From positions 186,001 to 250,000 of the forward strand of contig NZ_JOEQ01000001.1 of NCBI RefSeq assembly GCF_000721075.1: 64,000 bases of DNA, in the 5' to 3' direction. A model generated the notes under the pieces. That model ran no database searches and had not been told where the DNA came from. It worked only from the letters and a program-made list of their open reading frames with translations. Positions within the stretch are counted from its first letter, which is position 1; every line of letters begins with the position of its first letter. Positions 52,399-64,000 of the stretch are shown piece by piece. This DNA comes from Streptosporangium amethystogenes (GTDB taxonomy: Bacteria; Actinomycetota; Actinomycetes; Streptosporangiales; Streptosporangiaceae). The position numbers and the translations under genes were made by a program.

Positions 52399-53781
52399 AG
52401 TATTGCCCGATTGGCCGCCACGCTCCGCGAGGAGATCGGCCGGCTCCGTCCGGGCGACAGGCTGCCGTCGAGCCGCGAGCTGGTCCGGCTGCACAACGTG
52501 AGCCCGGTGACCGTGTCGCGCGCGATCGGCAGGCTCTCCGCCGAGGGACGGGTGATCACGAAGCCCGGTAGCGGCGCCTACGTCGCCCCGACGGTCACCC
52601 ACGGCGCCGACAGCACCGACATGTCCTGGCAGACGGTGGCGCTCGGCGACCGGGTGGTGGACGACAGCGGGGTCAACGGCCTGCTGACCCCTCCGCCGGA
52701 CGGGGTCATCCCGCTCACCGGCGGCTACCTCAACCCGGCTCTGCGCCCCTCCAGGGCCCTGTCAGCCGCCGCCTCCCGGGCACTGCGCCGCCCCGACGTC
52801 TGGGAGATGCCACCGCTGACCGGCTCCGCCGAGCTGCGCAGGTGGTTCGCCCAGGAGGTGGGCGGCGACGTCACCCCTTCGGACGTCCTCGTCGTCAGCG
52901 GCGGGCAGGCGGCGCTGACCCACGCCTTCCGCTCCCTCGCCGCCCCCCAGACCCCCGTTCTCGTCGAGACCCCCACCTATCCGGGCGCGCTGGCCGCGGC
53001 GCGGGCGGCCGGGCTCCGCGCGACGGCCGTTCCCATGGACCGTGGCGGGGTCCGGCCCGAACTCCTCGCGGAGGCGTTCGCCGTGACCGGCGCGCGGGTC
53101 TTCCTCTGCCAGCCGACCCTGCACAACCCCACCGGCGCAACCCTGACCCTCGAACGGCGCGAGCAGGTGCTGGCGATCGCCCGCGCCGCCGGAGCGTTCG
53201 TGATCGAGGACGACTACGCCCGTTACTTCAGCACATTCCCCGTACCGCCGCCGATGGTCGCGCTGGACGCCCACGGCACGGTCGTACACATCAACTCCCT
53301 GACCAAGGTTCTGTCGCCCAGCATGCGCCTCGCCGGGGTCGTCGCCCGCGGCCCCGCCGCCCGGCGCCTCCGGGCGAGCCAGCTCGTGGAGTCGTTCTTC
53401 GTAGCCAGGCTGCTCCAGGAGACCGTCCTGGAGTTCGTCAGCTCGTCCGCCTGGCGGCGCCACCTGGCCACGCTGGGCACCGAGCTGACGCTCCGCAGGG
53501 ACACTCTCACCGCCGCCCTGGCCGCCCGGATGCCCGCGGCCGAGATTCACCTGGTTCCCCGTGGTGGCCTGCACCTGTGGGTACGGCTTCCCGCCGAGGA
53601 GGACGAGGACGTCGTGGTGGAGGCCGCCAGGAGGGCGGGCGTCCTGGTGAGCCCCGGGCGCATCTACTACCCGGCCGAGTCTCCCGGCCCCCGCGTCAGG
53701 GTGACCCACTCGGCGGCCGTCCACCCGGCCGAGCTGGTCGAGGGCGTCCGCAGACTGGCCACCGCCCTGGACGCCTCCTGA
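52384..53781 (+). CDS. MocR/PdxR-like regulator (GntR + aminotransferase fold)
   Basis: 465 residues. N-terminal GntR helix (about 1-75: LRPGDRLPSSRELVRLHNVSPVTVSRAIGRL, quoted in parts) fused to a fold-type I aminotransferase (about 110-460). PLP residues are present: VSGGQAALT, QPTLHNPTG, VIEDDYA and the lysine motif SLTKVLSPSMRLAG. PLP or an amino-acid aldimine is the effector in this family. Leaderless start inferred from the -10 box. It probably regulates the divergent EamA exporter. Confidence 0.93.
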   Translation: MNDDSSIARLAATLREEIGRLRPGDRLPSSRELVRLHNVSPVTVSRAIGRLSAEGRVITKPGSGAYVAPTVTHGADSTDMSWQTVALGDRVVDDSGVNGLLTPPPDGVIPLTGGYLNPALRPSRALSAAASRALRRPDVWEMPPLTGSAELRRWFAQEVGGDVTPSDVLVVSGGQAALTHAFRSLAAPQTPVLVETPTYPGALAAARAAGLRATAVPMDRGGVRPELLAEAFAVTGARVFLCQPTLHNPTGATLTLERREQVLAIARAAGAFVIEDDYARYFSTFPVPPPMVALDAHGTVVHINSLTKVLSPSMRLAGVVARGPAARRLRASQLVESFFVARLLQETVLEFVSSSAWRRHLATLGTELTLRRDTLTAALAARMPAAEIHLVPRGGLHLWVRLPAEEDEDVVVEAARRAGVLVSPGRIYYPAESPGPRVRVTHSAAVHPAELVEGVRRLATALDAS

Positions 53782-53976
53782 CCTTTCGCCCCGAGGGAAA
53801 GACCAGGAAGCGGTCGTCTCCGGCCTCCCCGCCCCCTCATGGTCATGATTGCTCCCACGGCTCCCCCCAGGCACGAGGTAGCGCTTTCGAAACACCAGCT
53901 ATAACGCCATGACGATGTCTGAGGAAACTACAACCCCCTAACGGCTTACAGTGGTTGCGAAGAGGTGAGTGAAGAC

Positions 53977-54528
53977 ATGGACAATCCCGCCGACCTGGTG
54001 ATCGACTTCGTCAACACGTACGACGTCGAGAGCGACGCCGACTCGATCCCCACCCCTGCGGCGCTGACCGCCTGGCTCGGCGGGCGAGGCCTGATCCGGC
54101 CGGGAGCGGTGGCCGGTGAGACGGATCTGGCGACGGCCACCGACCTTCGCGAGGGTCTCCGCGCGGCGCTCCGGCACAACCATGACCGTCCCGGAGGTAC
54201 GAACGACCACGGGGCCGGGCTGTCGCGGGCCTTCGCCGCTCTTCCGCTCCGGGTCGCCCTGACCGCCGACGGGCCGGTGCTCGAACCGGTCGTGACGGGA
54301 GTGCTCGGCGGACTGGCCGAGATCGCCGCCGCCGTGATGAGCACCCACGCGTGCGGGATGTGGCCACGCCTGAAGGTCTGTACCGAGAGCACCTGCCAGT
54401 GGGCGTTCGTCGACTCCTCCAAGAACCGTTCACGCTCGTGGTGCTCCATGAGGGTCTGCGGCAACCGCACAAAGACAAGGGCATATCGGGCCCGTCGGCA
54501 GACGGAGCCGGGTTCACGTCATCTCTGA
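53977..54528 (+). CDS. CGNR zinc-finger protein (ABATE domain)
   Basis: 183 residues from the ATG at 53977; an in-frame GTG at 53965 is also possible. N-terminal ABATE-type domain (DLVIDFVNTYD, AALTAWL), C-terminal zinc finger C-x4-C-x-W-F-D-S-KN-R-x2-WC-x-M-x-x-CGNR, the family hallmark, near 140-170. Usually regarded as transcriptional regulators or stress factors; target unknown. Confidence 0.92.
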   Translation: MDNPADLVIDFVNTYDVESDADSIPTPAALTAWLGGRGLIRPGAVAGETDLATATDLREGLRAALRHNHDRPGGTNDHGAGLSRAFAALPLRVALTADGPVLEPVVTGVLGGLAEIAAAVMSTHACGMWPRLKVCTESTCQWAFVDSSKNRSRSWCSMRVCGNRTKTRAYRARRQTEPGSRHL

Positions 54529-54660
54529 GTCGGATTCCCCGATACGGTGTAAGAGCCTGACTCACGGATCCACCCGCCTGATGCCCGCTCGCGTGGCACG
54601 AGATCCGCGAGACAGCGCGTTCCGAGGCGACGGCAGACGGCAGAGAAGGAGCGGGCCGAG

Positions 54661-55272
54661 ATGGCAGACGTAGGCGTGCGGGCGGCTCGGCACGAGGATG
54701 TCGCCGCGGTGACGAGCACCCAGATCCGCGCCTGGAAGTACGGCTACCGGGATTTCCTTCCCGAAGGACCGCTGGAGCAGATGACCGGCCCAGCGGCCGA
54801 GAACATGTGGCGGCAGCAGTGGGACGACGCGATCACCTCGCCGCCCAGCTCCCGGCACCGCGTGCTGGTGGCCGTGGAGCAGGTGGTCCTGGACACCGAC
54901 GCCTTCCCCGCGCTCGGCCCCGGCGGCATCGAGGCCATGGCGGCGATGCAGGGCGCCGAGAAGGTCGCGGGCCTGGCCTCGCACGCTCCGGCGGAGGATC
55001 CCGACCTCGACCCGACCATCGCCGGCGAGATGCTCACCTTCCTCATCGACCCCGACCACGTCCGGCGCGGTCACGGCAGCCGGCTGCTCAACGCCACCGT
55101 CGACTACCTCCGTGACGACGGCTACCACACCATCGTGACCTGGGTGTTCGCCGACAACTACGCGGTGCTCGGCTTCCTGGAGTCCGCCGGTTGGGGTGCC
55201 GACGGAGCCGAACGGGTCATCGACATGGGCCGTACGGTGCGGATGATCCGCCTGGCGACCGACATCAGCTAG
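54661..55272 (+). CDS. GNAT-family N-acetyltransferase
   Basis: 203 residues. The acetyl-CoA motif is in LTFLIDPDHVRRGHGSRLLNA (about 120-140: V-x-x-x-x-R-x-x-G-x-G), with VFADNYAVLGFLESAGW following. Substrate unknown. Runs in the same direction as menA, 23 bases upstream. Confidence 0.9.
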   Translation: MADVGVRAARHEDVAAVTSTQIRAWKYGYRDFLPEGPLEQMTGPAAENMWRQQWDDAITSPPSSRHRVLVAVEQVVLDTDAFPALGPGGIEAMAAMQGAEKVAGLASHAPAEDPDLDPTIAGEMLTFLIDPDHVRRGHGSRLLNATVDYLRDDGYHTIVTWVFADNYAVLGFLESAGWGADGAERVIDMGRTVRMIRLATDIS

Positions 55273-55295
55273 AGCCGGAGAGGAACCGCACCCCT

Positions 55296-56165
55296 ATGGC
55301 CACCCCGAGCCAGTGGATCGCCGGAGCACGTCCACGCACCCTTCCCGCCGCCGTCGTCCCCGTCGCCGTCGGCACCGGAGTCGCGATCGGATACGGCGGA
55401 GGGGTGTGGTGGCGGGCCCTGCTGGCCCTGTTCGTGGCCCTCGCCCTCCAGGTGGGCGTCAACTACGCCAACGACTACAGCGACGGGGTGCGCGGCACCG
55501 ACAAGGGCCGGGTCGGGCCGATGCGCCTGGTCGGCTCGGGTGCCGCGCCGCCCCGCCAGGTCCTCGCCGCGGCCCTCGGCTGCTTCCTCGCCGCCGCGCT
55601 GGCGGGGCTGGTGCTCGTCGTGGCCACCGGGGCGTGGTGGCTGCTGCTGGTCGGCGCCACGGCGATCGCCGCCGCCTGGTTCTACACCGGTGGCTCCAAC
55701 CCGTACGGCTACCGCGCGCTCGGCGAGATCTCGGTGTTCGTCTTCTTCGGTCTGGTCGCGGTGGCGGGCACCACGTACGTCCAGCTCGAATATCTGCCCT
55801 GGATCGCGGTGGCGGCGGCCGTCCCGGCGGGCCTGCTGGCCTGCGCGATGCTCGTGGTCAACAACCTGCGCGACATCGTGACCGACGGCCCGGCGGGCAA
55901 GCGCACCATGGCCGTGGTGCTCGGCGATCGCCGCACCCGCGTCCTCTACACCCTCTGCCTGGTCCTGCCCCTGCTGATCGCCCCCGCGCTGGCGCCCTGG
56001 CAGCCGTTCGCGGCACTGGCGCTGCTCGCCGCCCCGCTCGCCGTCGCCCCGGTGAAGGCGGTCCGGGCGGGCGCCACAGGCCCTGCGCTCATCGCGACGC
56101 TCCAGCAGACGGGCCGCTTCCAGCTCGGGTACGGGCTGCTGCTGACCATCGGCCTGGCGCTCTGA
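55296..56165 (+). CDS. menA: 1,4-dihydroxy-2-naphthoate polyprenyltransferase
   Basis: 289 residues from the ATG at 55296 (GGAGAGGA upstream). UbiA-type: about eight membrane helices, first Asp-rich motif NYANDYSDGVRGTD (about 54-67), second motif NNLRDIVTD (about 188-196). It prenylates DHNA in menaquinone synthesis, the main actinobacterial quinone route. Confidence 0.94.
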   Translation: MATPSQWIAGARPRTLPAAVVPVAVGTGVAIGYGGGVWWRALLALFVALALQVGVNYANDYSDGVRGTDKGRVGPMRLVGSGAAPPRQVLAAALGCFLAAALAGLVLVVATGAWWLLLVGATAIAAAWFYTGGSNPYGYRALGEISVFVFFGLVAVAGTTYVQLEYLPWIAVAAAVPAGLLACAMLVVNNLRDIVTDGPAGKRTMAVVLGDRRTRVLYTLCLVLPLLIAPALAPWQPFAALALLAAPLAVAPVKAVRAGATGPALIATLQQTGRFQLGYGLLLTIGLAL

Positions 56166-56214
56166 CCCGCCCTGGAACGCCTTCCCGGCTCCTGCCGGAG
56201 GGGCAACGGGCGGT

Positions 56215-56724
56215 TCAGAGGACGCGGCGCATCACGACGCGGGGCGCGATCTCGATGCCCAGCTCCCGCTCGTGGCCTACCAGCTCCGCCATCTCCGGCC
56301 CCCACTCGGCGGGGTCGAGCACGGTGAAACCGTGCCGGGCGTACCAGGGGGCGTTCCACGACACGTCGCGGTAGGTCGTCAGCGTCACGGCGGCCAGACC
56401 GGTCGAGACCGCGTGGTCGCAGACGGCCTCCAGCAGGCGCCCGCCGACTCCCCCGCGCCCGTGGTCGGGATGGACTGCGAGCTGGTCGAGGTGGAGCTGC
56501 CCGTCGACCAGGCCGACCATGGCGAACCCGATCGGCGGGTCACCCGCGACGAGCACCCGGCCGGGATCCCCGGTCTCCTCGATCATCGTGGTCCCCGGCG
56601 GGAAGGTGATCCCGACCTCGGCGAACAGCCTGTCGGCCGCGAGTTCCACCGCCGCCAGCCCGGCCAACTCCTCCGAGCGCGCCCAGCGGACCTCAGTCGA
56701 AGTCGAAGATCGAATGCTTGTCAT
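56215..56724 (-). CDS. GNAT-family N-acetyltransferase
   Basis: 169 residues. The acetyl-CoA motif LDQLAVHPDHGRGGVGGRLLEA (about 77-98; V-x-x-x-x-R/Q-G-x-G-x-G/A) and WNAPWYARHGF follow the GNAT pattern. The ATG at 56724 lies inside the preceding small gene (32-base overlap) and lacks a clear ribosome site. Substrate unknown. Confidence 0.9.
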   Translation of the reverse strand: MTSIRSSTSTEVRWARSEELAGLAAVELAADRLFAEVGITFPPGTTMIEETGDPGRVLVAGDPPIGFAMVGLVDGQLHLDQLAVHPDHGRGGVGGRLLEAVCDHAVSTGLAAVTLTTYRDVSWNAPWYARHGFTVLDPAEWGPEMAELVGHERELGIEIAPRVVMRRVL

Positions 56725-56869
56725 AGAACTGGAGGATATAGCGGCACCGCGCGCAGATCATAAGCGTTACCCGATGGGAGGTGACACCCCAGCGGCTGTC
56801 GAGCCGGCCCTGCTCCTTCTGGAACTCGGTGCCATGGCAGAGCGGGCAGGAAAGCTCGGATTCCCTCAT
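56693..56869 (-). CDS. Small zinc-ribbon protein
   Basis: 58 residues from the ATG at 56869; a GTG two codons earlier is possible. Two CxxC knuckles, CPLC (about 8-11) and CARC (about 40-43), with a short hydrophobic and aromatic C-terminus (YILQFYDKHSIFDFD). The two pairs should bind one zinc. Function unknown. Overlap with the GNAT gene suggests co-expression. Confidence 0.75.
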   Translation of the reverse strand: MRESELSCPLCHGTEFQKEQGRLDSRWGVTSHRVTLMICARCRYILQFYDKHSIFDFD

Positions 56870-56971
56870 GGTCACGCAACGAACGGCTCCCCCGCGGGGG
56901 TTCCTCGGGCTCGGAGGTCATGTGCCTCCGGGCCCCGCGCCGGAGCGACGCGACAGGGAGCGGCTCGCCCG

Positions 56972-59158
<2,187 letters not shown>

Positions 59159-59162
<4 letters not shown>

Positions 59163-61495
59163 GAGTTGCGGTCTTCCCCTCCGCCACGGTTACCGCTGCC
59201 GCTGCTGCTGCTGCGGGTACGGGTGCGGCGGGGCCGCTCCTCGCGCGGCCGGTCGTCGGCGGGCGCCTCGGCCTGCGGGGCCGCCGAGGTGTCGGAGTCA
59301 CCGGCCTCGGTCTTGGCCGCGGCCTCCTTCTCGATGACCTCGACGGGCACCAGGGAGAGCTTGCCGCGCGAGTCGATCTCGGCGATCTCCACCTGGACCT
59401 TCTCACCGACGTTCATGACGTCCTCGACGTTCTCGATGCGCTTGCCGCCGTGCAGCTTGCGGATCTGGGAGACGTGCAGGAGACCGTCCTTGCCCGGCAT
59501 GAGGGAGACGAAGGCGCCGAAGGCCGCGATCTTGACGACCGTGCCCAGGTAGCGCTCGCCGACCTCCGGCATGTGCGGGTTCGCGATGGCGTTGATCGCC
59601 GACCTGGCCGCCTCGGCGGACGGGCCGTCGGTGGCGCCGATGTAGATGGTTCCGTCGTCCTCAAGGGTGATCTCGGCGCCGGTGTCGTCCTGGATCTGGT
59701 TGATCATCTTGCCCTTCGGGCCGATGACCTCTCCGATCTTGTCCACCGGAATCTTGATCGTGATGATGCGCGGGGCCGTGACGTTCATCTCCGCCGGGGA
59801 GTCGATCGCCTCCTGCATCACGTCGATGATGGCCAGGCGGGCACCCTTGGCCTGCTTCAGCGCGGCCGCCAGCACGGACGCCGGAATGCCGTCCAGCTTG
59901 GTGTCGAGCTGGAGCGCGGTGATGACGTCCTTGGTGCCGGCGACCTTGAAGTCCATGTCGCCCATGGCGTCCTCGGCCCCGAGGATGTCGGTCAGCGTGA
60001 CGTACTGGTCACCCTCGTTGATGAGCCCCATCGCGATGCCCGCGACGATGCCCTTGAGCGGGACACCCGCGTCGAGCAGCGCCATCGTCGAGGCGCAGAC
60101 CGACCCCATGGAGGTCGAGCCGTTGGAACCCAGCGCCTCGGAGACCTGACGGATCGCGTAGGGGAACTCCTCGCGCAGCGGCAGGACGGGCAGCAGCGCC
60201 CGCTCGGCGAGCGCGCCGTGGCCGATCTCGCGCCGCTTGGGAGAACCCACCCGGCCGGTCTCGCCGGTGGAGTAGGGCGGGAAGTTGTAGTTGTGCATGT
60301 AGCGCTTGGTGCGCTCGGGGTTGAGCGTGTCGATCATCTGCTCCATGCGCAGCATGTTGAGGGTGGTGATGCCCAGGATCTGGGTCTCACCGCGCTCGAA
60401 CAGGGCCGAACCGTGCACCCGGGGCACGACGTGGACCTCGGCGCTGAGCTGCCTGATGTCCTTGACGCCGCGGCCGTCGATACGGACGCCCTCGGCGATG
60501 ACGCGCTCGCGCATGAGCTTCTTGGTCAGCGACCTGAAGGCGGCGCTGATCTCCTTCTCGCGGCCCTCGAAGTCGGGTCCGACCTTCTCCAGCGCCAGGG
60601 CCTTGACCCGGTCGAGCTCGGTCTCGCGCTCCTGCTTGCCCGCGATGGTCAGCGCGGCGGCGAGCTCGCTCTTCACCGCACCGGTCACGGCCTCCAGGAC
60701 GTCGTCCTGGTAGTCGAGGAAGAGCGGGTACTCGGCGGTCTCCTTGGCGGCGACCTTCGCGACCTTGGCCTGCGCCTCACAGAGCACCTTGATGAACGGC
60801 TTGGAAGCCTCCAGGCCCTGCGCCACGGTCTCCTCGGTCGGCGCCATGGCCCCCTCGGCGACGAGCTTGAGCGTGTCGCGGGTGGACTCGGCCTCGACCA
60901 TCATGATCGCGACGTCGCCGTCGTCGAGCACACGGCCCGCTACCACCATGTCGAAGGTGGCGTTCGCCAGCTCGGAGTTGGTCGGGAAGGCGACCCACTG
61001 GCCCTCGATCAGCGCGACGCGGACGCCGCCGATCGGGCCGGAGAACGGCAGCCCGGCCAGCTGGGTGGAGAGGGACGCGGCGTTGATCGCAACGACGTCG
61101 TACAGGTGTTCGGGGTGGAGCGCCATGATGGTGGCGACCACCTGGATCTCGTTGCGCAGGCCCTTGACGAACGAGGGGCGCAGCGGCCGGTCGATCAGGC
61201 GGCAGGTGAGGATGGCGTCCTCGGAGGGACGGCCCTCACGCCGGAAGAACGAGCCGGGGATGCGGCCCGCGGCGTACATCCGCTCCTCGACGTCCACCGT
61301 GAGGGGGAAGAAGTCGAGGTTCTCCTTGGGATTCTTGGACGCGGTGGTCGCGGAGAGGACCATCGTGTCGTCATCGAGGTAGACGACGGCGGAACCCGCC
61401 GCCTGGCGCGCGAGCCGCCCGGTCTCGAACCGGATGGTACGCGTGCCGAATGAGCCGTTGTCTATAACGGCTTCGCTGCTGTGGACACCCTCCAC
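59159..61495 (-). CDS. pnp: Polyribonucleotide nucleotidyltransferase (PNPase)
   Basis: 778 residues from the GTG at 61495, chosen for AGGAGG six bases upstream; the frame extends 70 codons further without homology. Two RNase PH domains (about 10-145 and 320-550; [24 protein letters not shown]), KH domain (about 585-640; [15 protein letters not shown]) and S1 domain (about 655-725), then an acidic/Arg-Ser-Gly tail. It degrades and tails RNA with phosphate. Preceded by rpsO as in many bacteria. Confidence 0.96.
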
Positions 61496-61779
61496 GGGGG
61501 ACCTCCTTGTGGGTCGGTCGCCCGCGTCCGGCCAGACGCACGTGTCGCGCCTGGTTCGTCGTGTTGCCGGCTCCCCGTAGGTGCAGCGCCGGTCTTCGAT
61601 CGAAGCGCCCGGTTCCGTATGGCTTGTGCCAAGATGACCGGGGGCCACTACCGAGGACCGGCCCTCCGACGCCGTGGGGCGCGCTTGCTTGCGGACGCGG
61701 GGCACTGTCTCGGCTATTCAGTTTGCTCACTGGGACGGCGTCTTCCTGGCGCGACGCGCCGACACAGACCCAGATGAGA

Positions 61780-61809
61780 TGAGGGAGCGGCGCGGACGCC
61801 ACTCCCTCA
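61780..61809 (-). terminator. Hairpin between rpsO and pnp
   Basis: TGAGGGAGCGGC, a six-base loop and an 11-of-12 complement (a G-U pair in minus-strand RNA). Five bases past the rpsO stop. In other bacteria this region is an RNase III or PNPase control site; here only the hairpin is seen. Confidence 0.7.
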
Positions 61810-61814
61810 TGACT

Positions 61815-62084
61815 CTATCGGCGCAGGCCGAGACGCTCGATGAGCGAACGGTAGCGCGCGATGTCCTTGCTCTGCAGGTACTTCAGCAGCCGGCGGCGGC
61901 GGCCGACGAGCAGCAGCAGACCGCGACGGCTGTGGTGGTCGTGCTTGTGCACCTTCAGGTGCTCGGTGAGCTCGCTGATGCGCTTGCTCAGCAGCGCGAT
62001 CTGCACCTCGGGGGAACCGGTGTCGGTCTCACCCTTGGCGTAGTCACCGATGATCTGCTTCTTTGCGGCGGTGTCGAGCGACAC
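61815..62084 (-). CDS. rpsO: 30S ribosomal protein S15
   Basis: 89 residues from the GTG at 62084 with AAGGAG five bases upstream, exactly the family length. [38 protein letters not shown] and RRRLLKYL are all typical. It binds the central domain of 16S rRNA. Confidence 0.97.
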   Translation of the reverse strand: MSLDTAAKKQIIGDYAKGETDTGSPEVQIALLSKRISELTEHLKVHKHDHHSRRGLLLLVGRRRRLLKYLQSKDIARYRSLIERLGLRR

Positions 62085-62333
62085 TTTTCTCCTTGAACCT
62101 CTACGGGCACGCACAATTCCGACTCCCCGAACGACCGTGCGTGCCTACAGTCGCCGTGGCGAGATCAGCATCGGGATCACGAGAACACCGATTACAGAGC
62201 TGACATGCCAGGTTACCATCGGCCTCGCAGCCCCCGCACATCCTGCGGGAGCACCATGGATCCGGCCCCGTGAACCGCCGATGAACGGGCGCCCGGACCG
62301 GCCCCGGTGGCACGGGGATCTGCGCGGGAGAGA

Positions 62334-63287
62334 TCAGCCTGTCAGGCGCCGCACCTCGTCCACGTCCGCGTGGATCTGCTCGATGAGCGCCTCGATCGAG
62401 TCGAACCTGGTGTTGCCGCGGAGCCTCGGCCCGAAGTCGACGGCCACGTGCGCGCCGTAGAGGTCGAGGTCGTCACGGTCGAGCGCGTACGCCTCGACGG
62501 TGCGGGGCACACCCTCGAAGGTCGGGTTGGTGCCCACGGAGATCGCCGCGGGCCAGCGCTCGCCGCCGTACGCGGCGGGCAGGTTGCCGGTCTCGACGCC
62601 CTGCAGCCAGCCGGCGTAGACGCCGTCGGCGGGGATCGCGGTGAACTCCGGCGACTCCAGGTTGGCCGTCGGGAAACCGAGCTGCCGGCCGCGCTGGTAG
62701 CCGCGGACCACCACCCCCTCGACCCGGTGCGGGCGGCCGAGCGTCAGCCTGACCGCCTCCATGTCGCCGGAGGCGATCTGCTCGCGGATCAGCGTGGAGG
62801 AGATCGTCTCACCATCGCTGACCAGCGGGACCGCCTCGGCCACGAAGTCGTACTTCTCGCCGAGGGTGCGCAGCGTCTCCACGTCACCGGAGGCCTTGTG
62901 GCCGAAGCGGAAGTTCTCCCCCACCACGACCCCGGCGGCGTGCAGCCGGTCGACGAGCACGGTCTGTACGAACTCGTCGGGGCTCATCTGGGAGAACTCC
63001 AGGGTGAACGGCAGGACGCACACCGCGTCGACCCCCAGCCCGGCCAGAAGCTCGGTGCGGTGCCTGGCCGTCGTCAGCCTCGGAGGGTGCGTGCCGGGCC
63101 GCACCACCTCCTCCGGATGCGGGTCGAAGGTCACCACCACCGAGGGCACTCCAAGATCCGCGGCCATCGCGACGGCTCTAGCCACCATCTGCTGATGCCC
63201 GCGGTGAACGCCGTCGAAGACGCCGATCGTGACGACGGACCTGCCCCAGTCCTCGGGCACGTCGTCCAATCCGTGCCAGCCTCGCAC
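62334..63287 (-). CDS. ribF: Bifunctional riboflavin kinase/FAD synthetase
   Basis: 317 residues from the GTG at 63287 (GAAGAGG upstream; start chosen so the protein begins RGWHGLDDVPEDWGR, as in relatives). N-terminal FAD synthetase (about 15-170): GVFDGVHRGH nucleotide loop and ISSTLIR. C-terminal riboflavin kinase (about 185-310): GRQLGFPTANL, GVYAG and IGTNPTF-like VGTNPTF. Makes FMN and FAD. Confidence 0.95.
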   Translation of the reverse strand: MRGWHGLDDVPEDWGRSVVTIGVFDGVHRGHQQMVARAVAMAADLGVPSVVVTFDPHPEEVVRPGTHPPRLTTARHRTELLAGLGVDAVCVLPFTLEFSQMSPDEFVQTVLVDRLHAAGVVVGENFRFGHKASGDVETLRTLGEKYDFVAEAVPLVSDGETISSTLIREQIASGDMEAVRLTLGRPHRVEGVVVRGYQRGRQLGFPTANLESPEFTAIPADGVYAGWLQGVETGNLPAAYGGERWPAAISVGTNPTFEGVPRTVEAYALDRDDLDLYGAHVAVDFGPRLRGNTRFDSIEALIEQIHADVDEVRRLTG

Positions 63288-63422
63288 CGCAGCCTCTTCC
63301 CCTTGTAGCGGATCGACCCCTAAAGCCTGCCATGCTCTTGGACCTTCTCCCCAATCGGGGAGCCCCTTGACGTCGACGTGCCCCCTGACGTCGGTCGAAG
63401 GCGCACCCACCACGTACGGCCG

Positions 63423-64000
63423 TCAGGGGACGAACACCGCCAGGGACTTGGCGATCTTGTCGTGCTCCTCCACCAGTGCCACCAGCGTGCCGTCGGGGCC
63501 GAACACCCCGATGGGTCCGTCTCCCATGCCCAGCGCGGGAAGCCGTCCACCGTGCGCGACGGAGCCCGCCTCCGCCGCGGTCACGTCCCGGCGGGGGAAG
63601 GCCGCCGCGACGGCGTCGGCCATCGGCAGGATCACGCACTCGGCGGCGAGCCCCTCCAGGGTGTGGGCCGCCGACAGGTCGTAGGGGCCCACCCGGGTAC
63701 GGCGCAGGGCGGTCAGGTGGCCTCCGACGCCCAGGCCGGCGCCCAGGTCGCGGGCGAGCGCGCGGATATAGGTGCCGCTGGAGCAGGAGACCGAGGCGTC
63801 GACGTCGACGAGGTCACCGTGCCGTCGCACCGCGGTGATCTCGAAACCCGACACGGTCACCGGGCGCGGCTTGAGCGCGACCTCCTCCCCCGCCCTGGCT
63901 CGCTTGTAGGCCCGTTCGCCGTTCACCTTGATGGCGCTGACCTGCGGCGGGATCTGCATGATCGGACCGGTCAGCGCGGCGACCCCCGTGCGGACATCCT
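63423..64000 (-). CDS. truB: tRNA pseudouridine-55 synthase, 5' end outside window
   Basis: 192 codons of the C-terminal part, open to the right edge. It contains ALTGPIMQIPPQVSAIKV (in part), GERAYKRARAG, CSSGTYIRALARDLG and a C-terminal PUA-like end. The catalytic Asp motif lies outside the window. It modifies U55 of tRNA. The stop is about 135 bases before ribF. Confidence 0.95.
   Translation of the reverse strand, partial: DVRTGVAALTGPIMQIPPQVSAIKVNGERAYKRARAGEEVALKPRPVTVSGFEITAVRRHGDLVDVDASVSCSSGTYIRALARDLGAGLGVGGHLTALRRTRVGPYDLSAAHTLEGLAAECVILPMADAVAAAFPRRDVTAAEAGSVAHGGRLPALGMGDGPIGVFGPDGTLVALVEEHDKIAKSLAVFVP

Overview
The window is GC-rich (about 70 percent) actinomycete DNA with frequent GTG/TTG starts, short or overlapping gene junctions and few AT-rich islands. 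The order truB-ribF-rpsO-pnp-M16 peptidase-dapB, then menA, dapA, rnj, ftsK, rodZ-like, rimO, pgsA, cinA and clgR matches the conserved actinobacterial core chromosome. The accessory content suggests a Streptosporangiales-type organism (Streptosporangium or Nonomuraea relatives) or a Streptomyces relative. This is an inference from gene order and sequence style, not a firm placement.

Positions 1 to about 21.3 kb hold a non-ribosomal peptide synthetase (NRPS) locus built as two divergent operons around an AT-rich promoter region (10.87-11.24 kb). The leftward operon is tightly coupled: ANL ligase, stand-alone condensation protein, carrier protein, E1-alpha, E1-beta and E2 of a 2-oxoacid-dehydrogenase-like complex, then an NRPS (C-A-T-TE) fused in frame to an MFS exporter that runs off the left edge. 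Its thioesterase carries cysteine where serine is usual, and its A domain has an Asp-like code. The rightward operon holds a dimodular NRPS (C-A-T-C-A-T; Gly-like code, then an acidic code suggesting a basic residue), an MbtH protein, a second carrier protein, a second stand-alone C protein and a dimethylformamidase-like protein with a beta-propeller tail. The E1/E2 set beside a carrier protein suggests that an acyl starter is made from a 2-oxo acid and loaded onto the carrier.

Positions 21.3-25.7 kb hold a NarL-type two-component system, an orphan membrane protein and a VanX-like D-Ala-D-Ala dipeptidase. Positions 25.9-36.2 kb hold a symmetrical amino-sugar locus: ROK repressor, ABC binding protein and two permeases (no ATPase), GH3 hexosaminidase, a degenerate condensation-like protein, a second GH3 and a second ROK repressor. 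A further condensation-like protein with a TTA codon follows (36.5-38.2 kb). The degenerate C-like gene at 32.1 kb is a paralogue of the one in the NRPS operon. GAAAG/CTTTC dyads recur in the NRPS promoter region, at both GH3/ABC promoters and before the 36.5 kb gene, including a perfect 14-base match between 10.9 and 36.5 kb. I therefore propose that NRPS and sugar genes form one co-regulated unit ending near 38.2 kb.

From 38.2 kb to the right edge the content is core: Rrf2 regulator, Nei glycosylase, clgR, cinA/pncC, pgsA, rimO, rodZ-like, ftsK, rnj, dapA, a GntR regulator, a peroxiredoxin, a divergent EamA/MocR pair, a CGNR regulator, GNATs, menA, dapB, an M16 peptidase, pnp, rpsO, ribF and a truncated truB. 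I saw no tRNA, rRNA, CRISPR array or insertion sequence.
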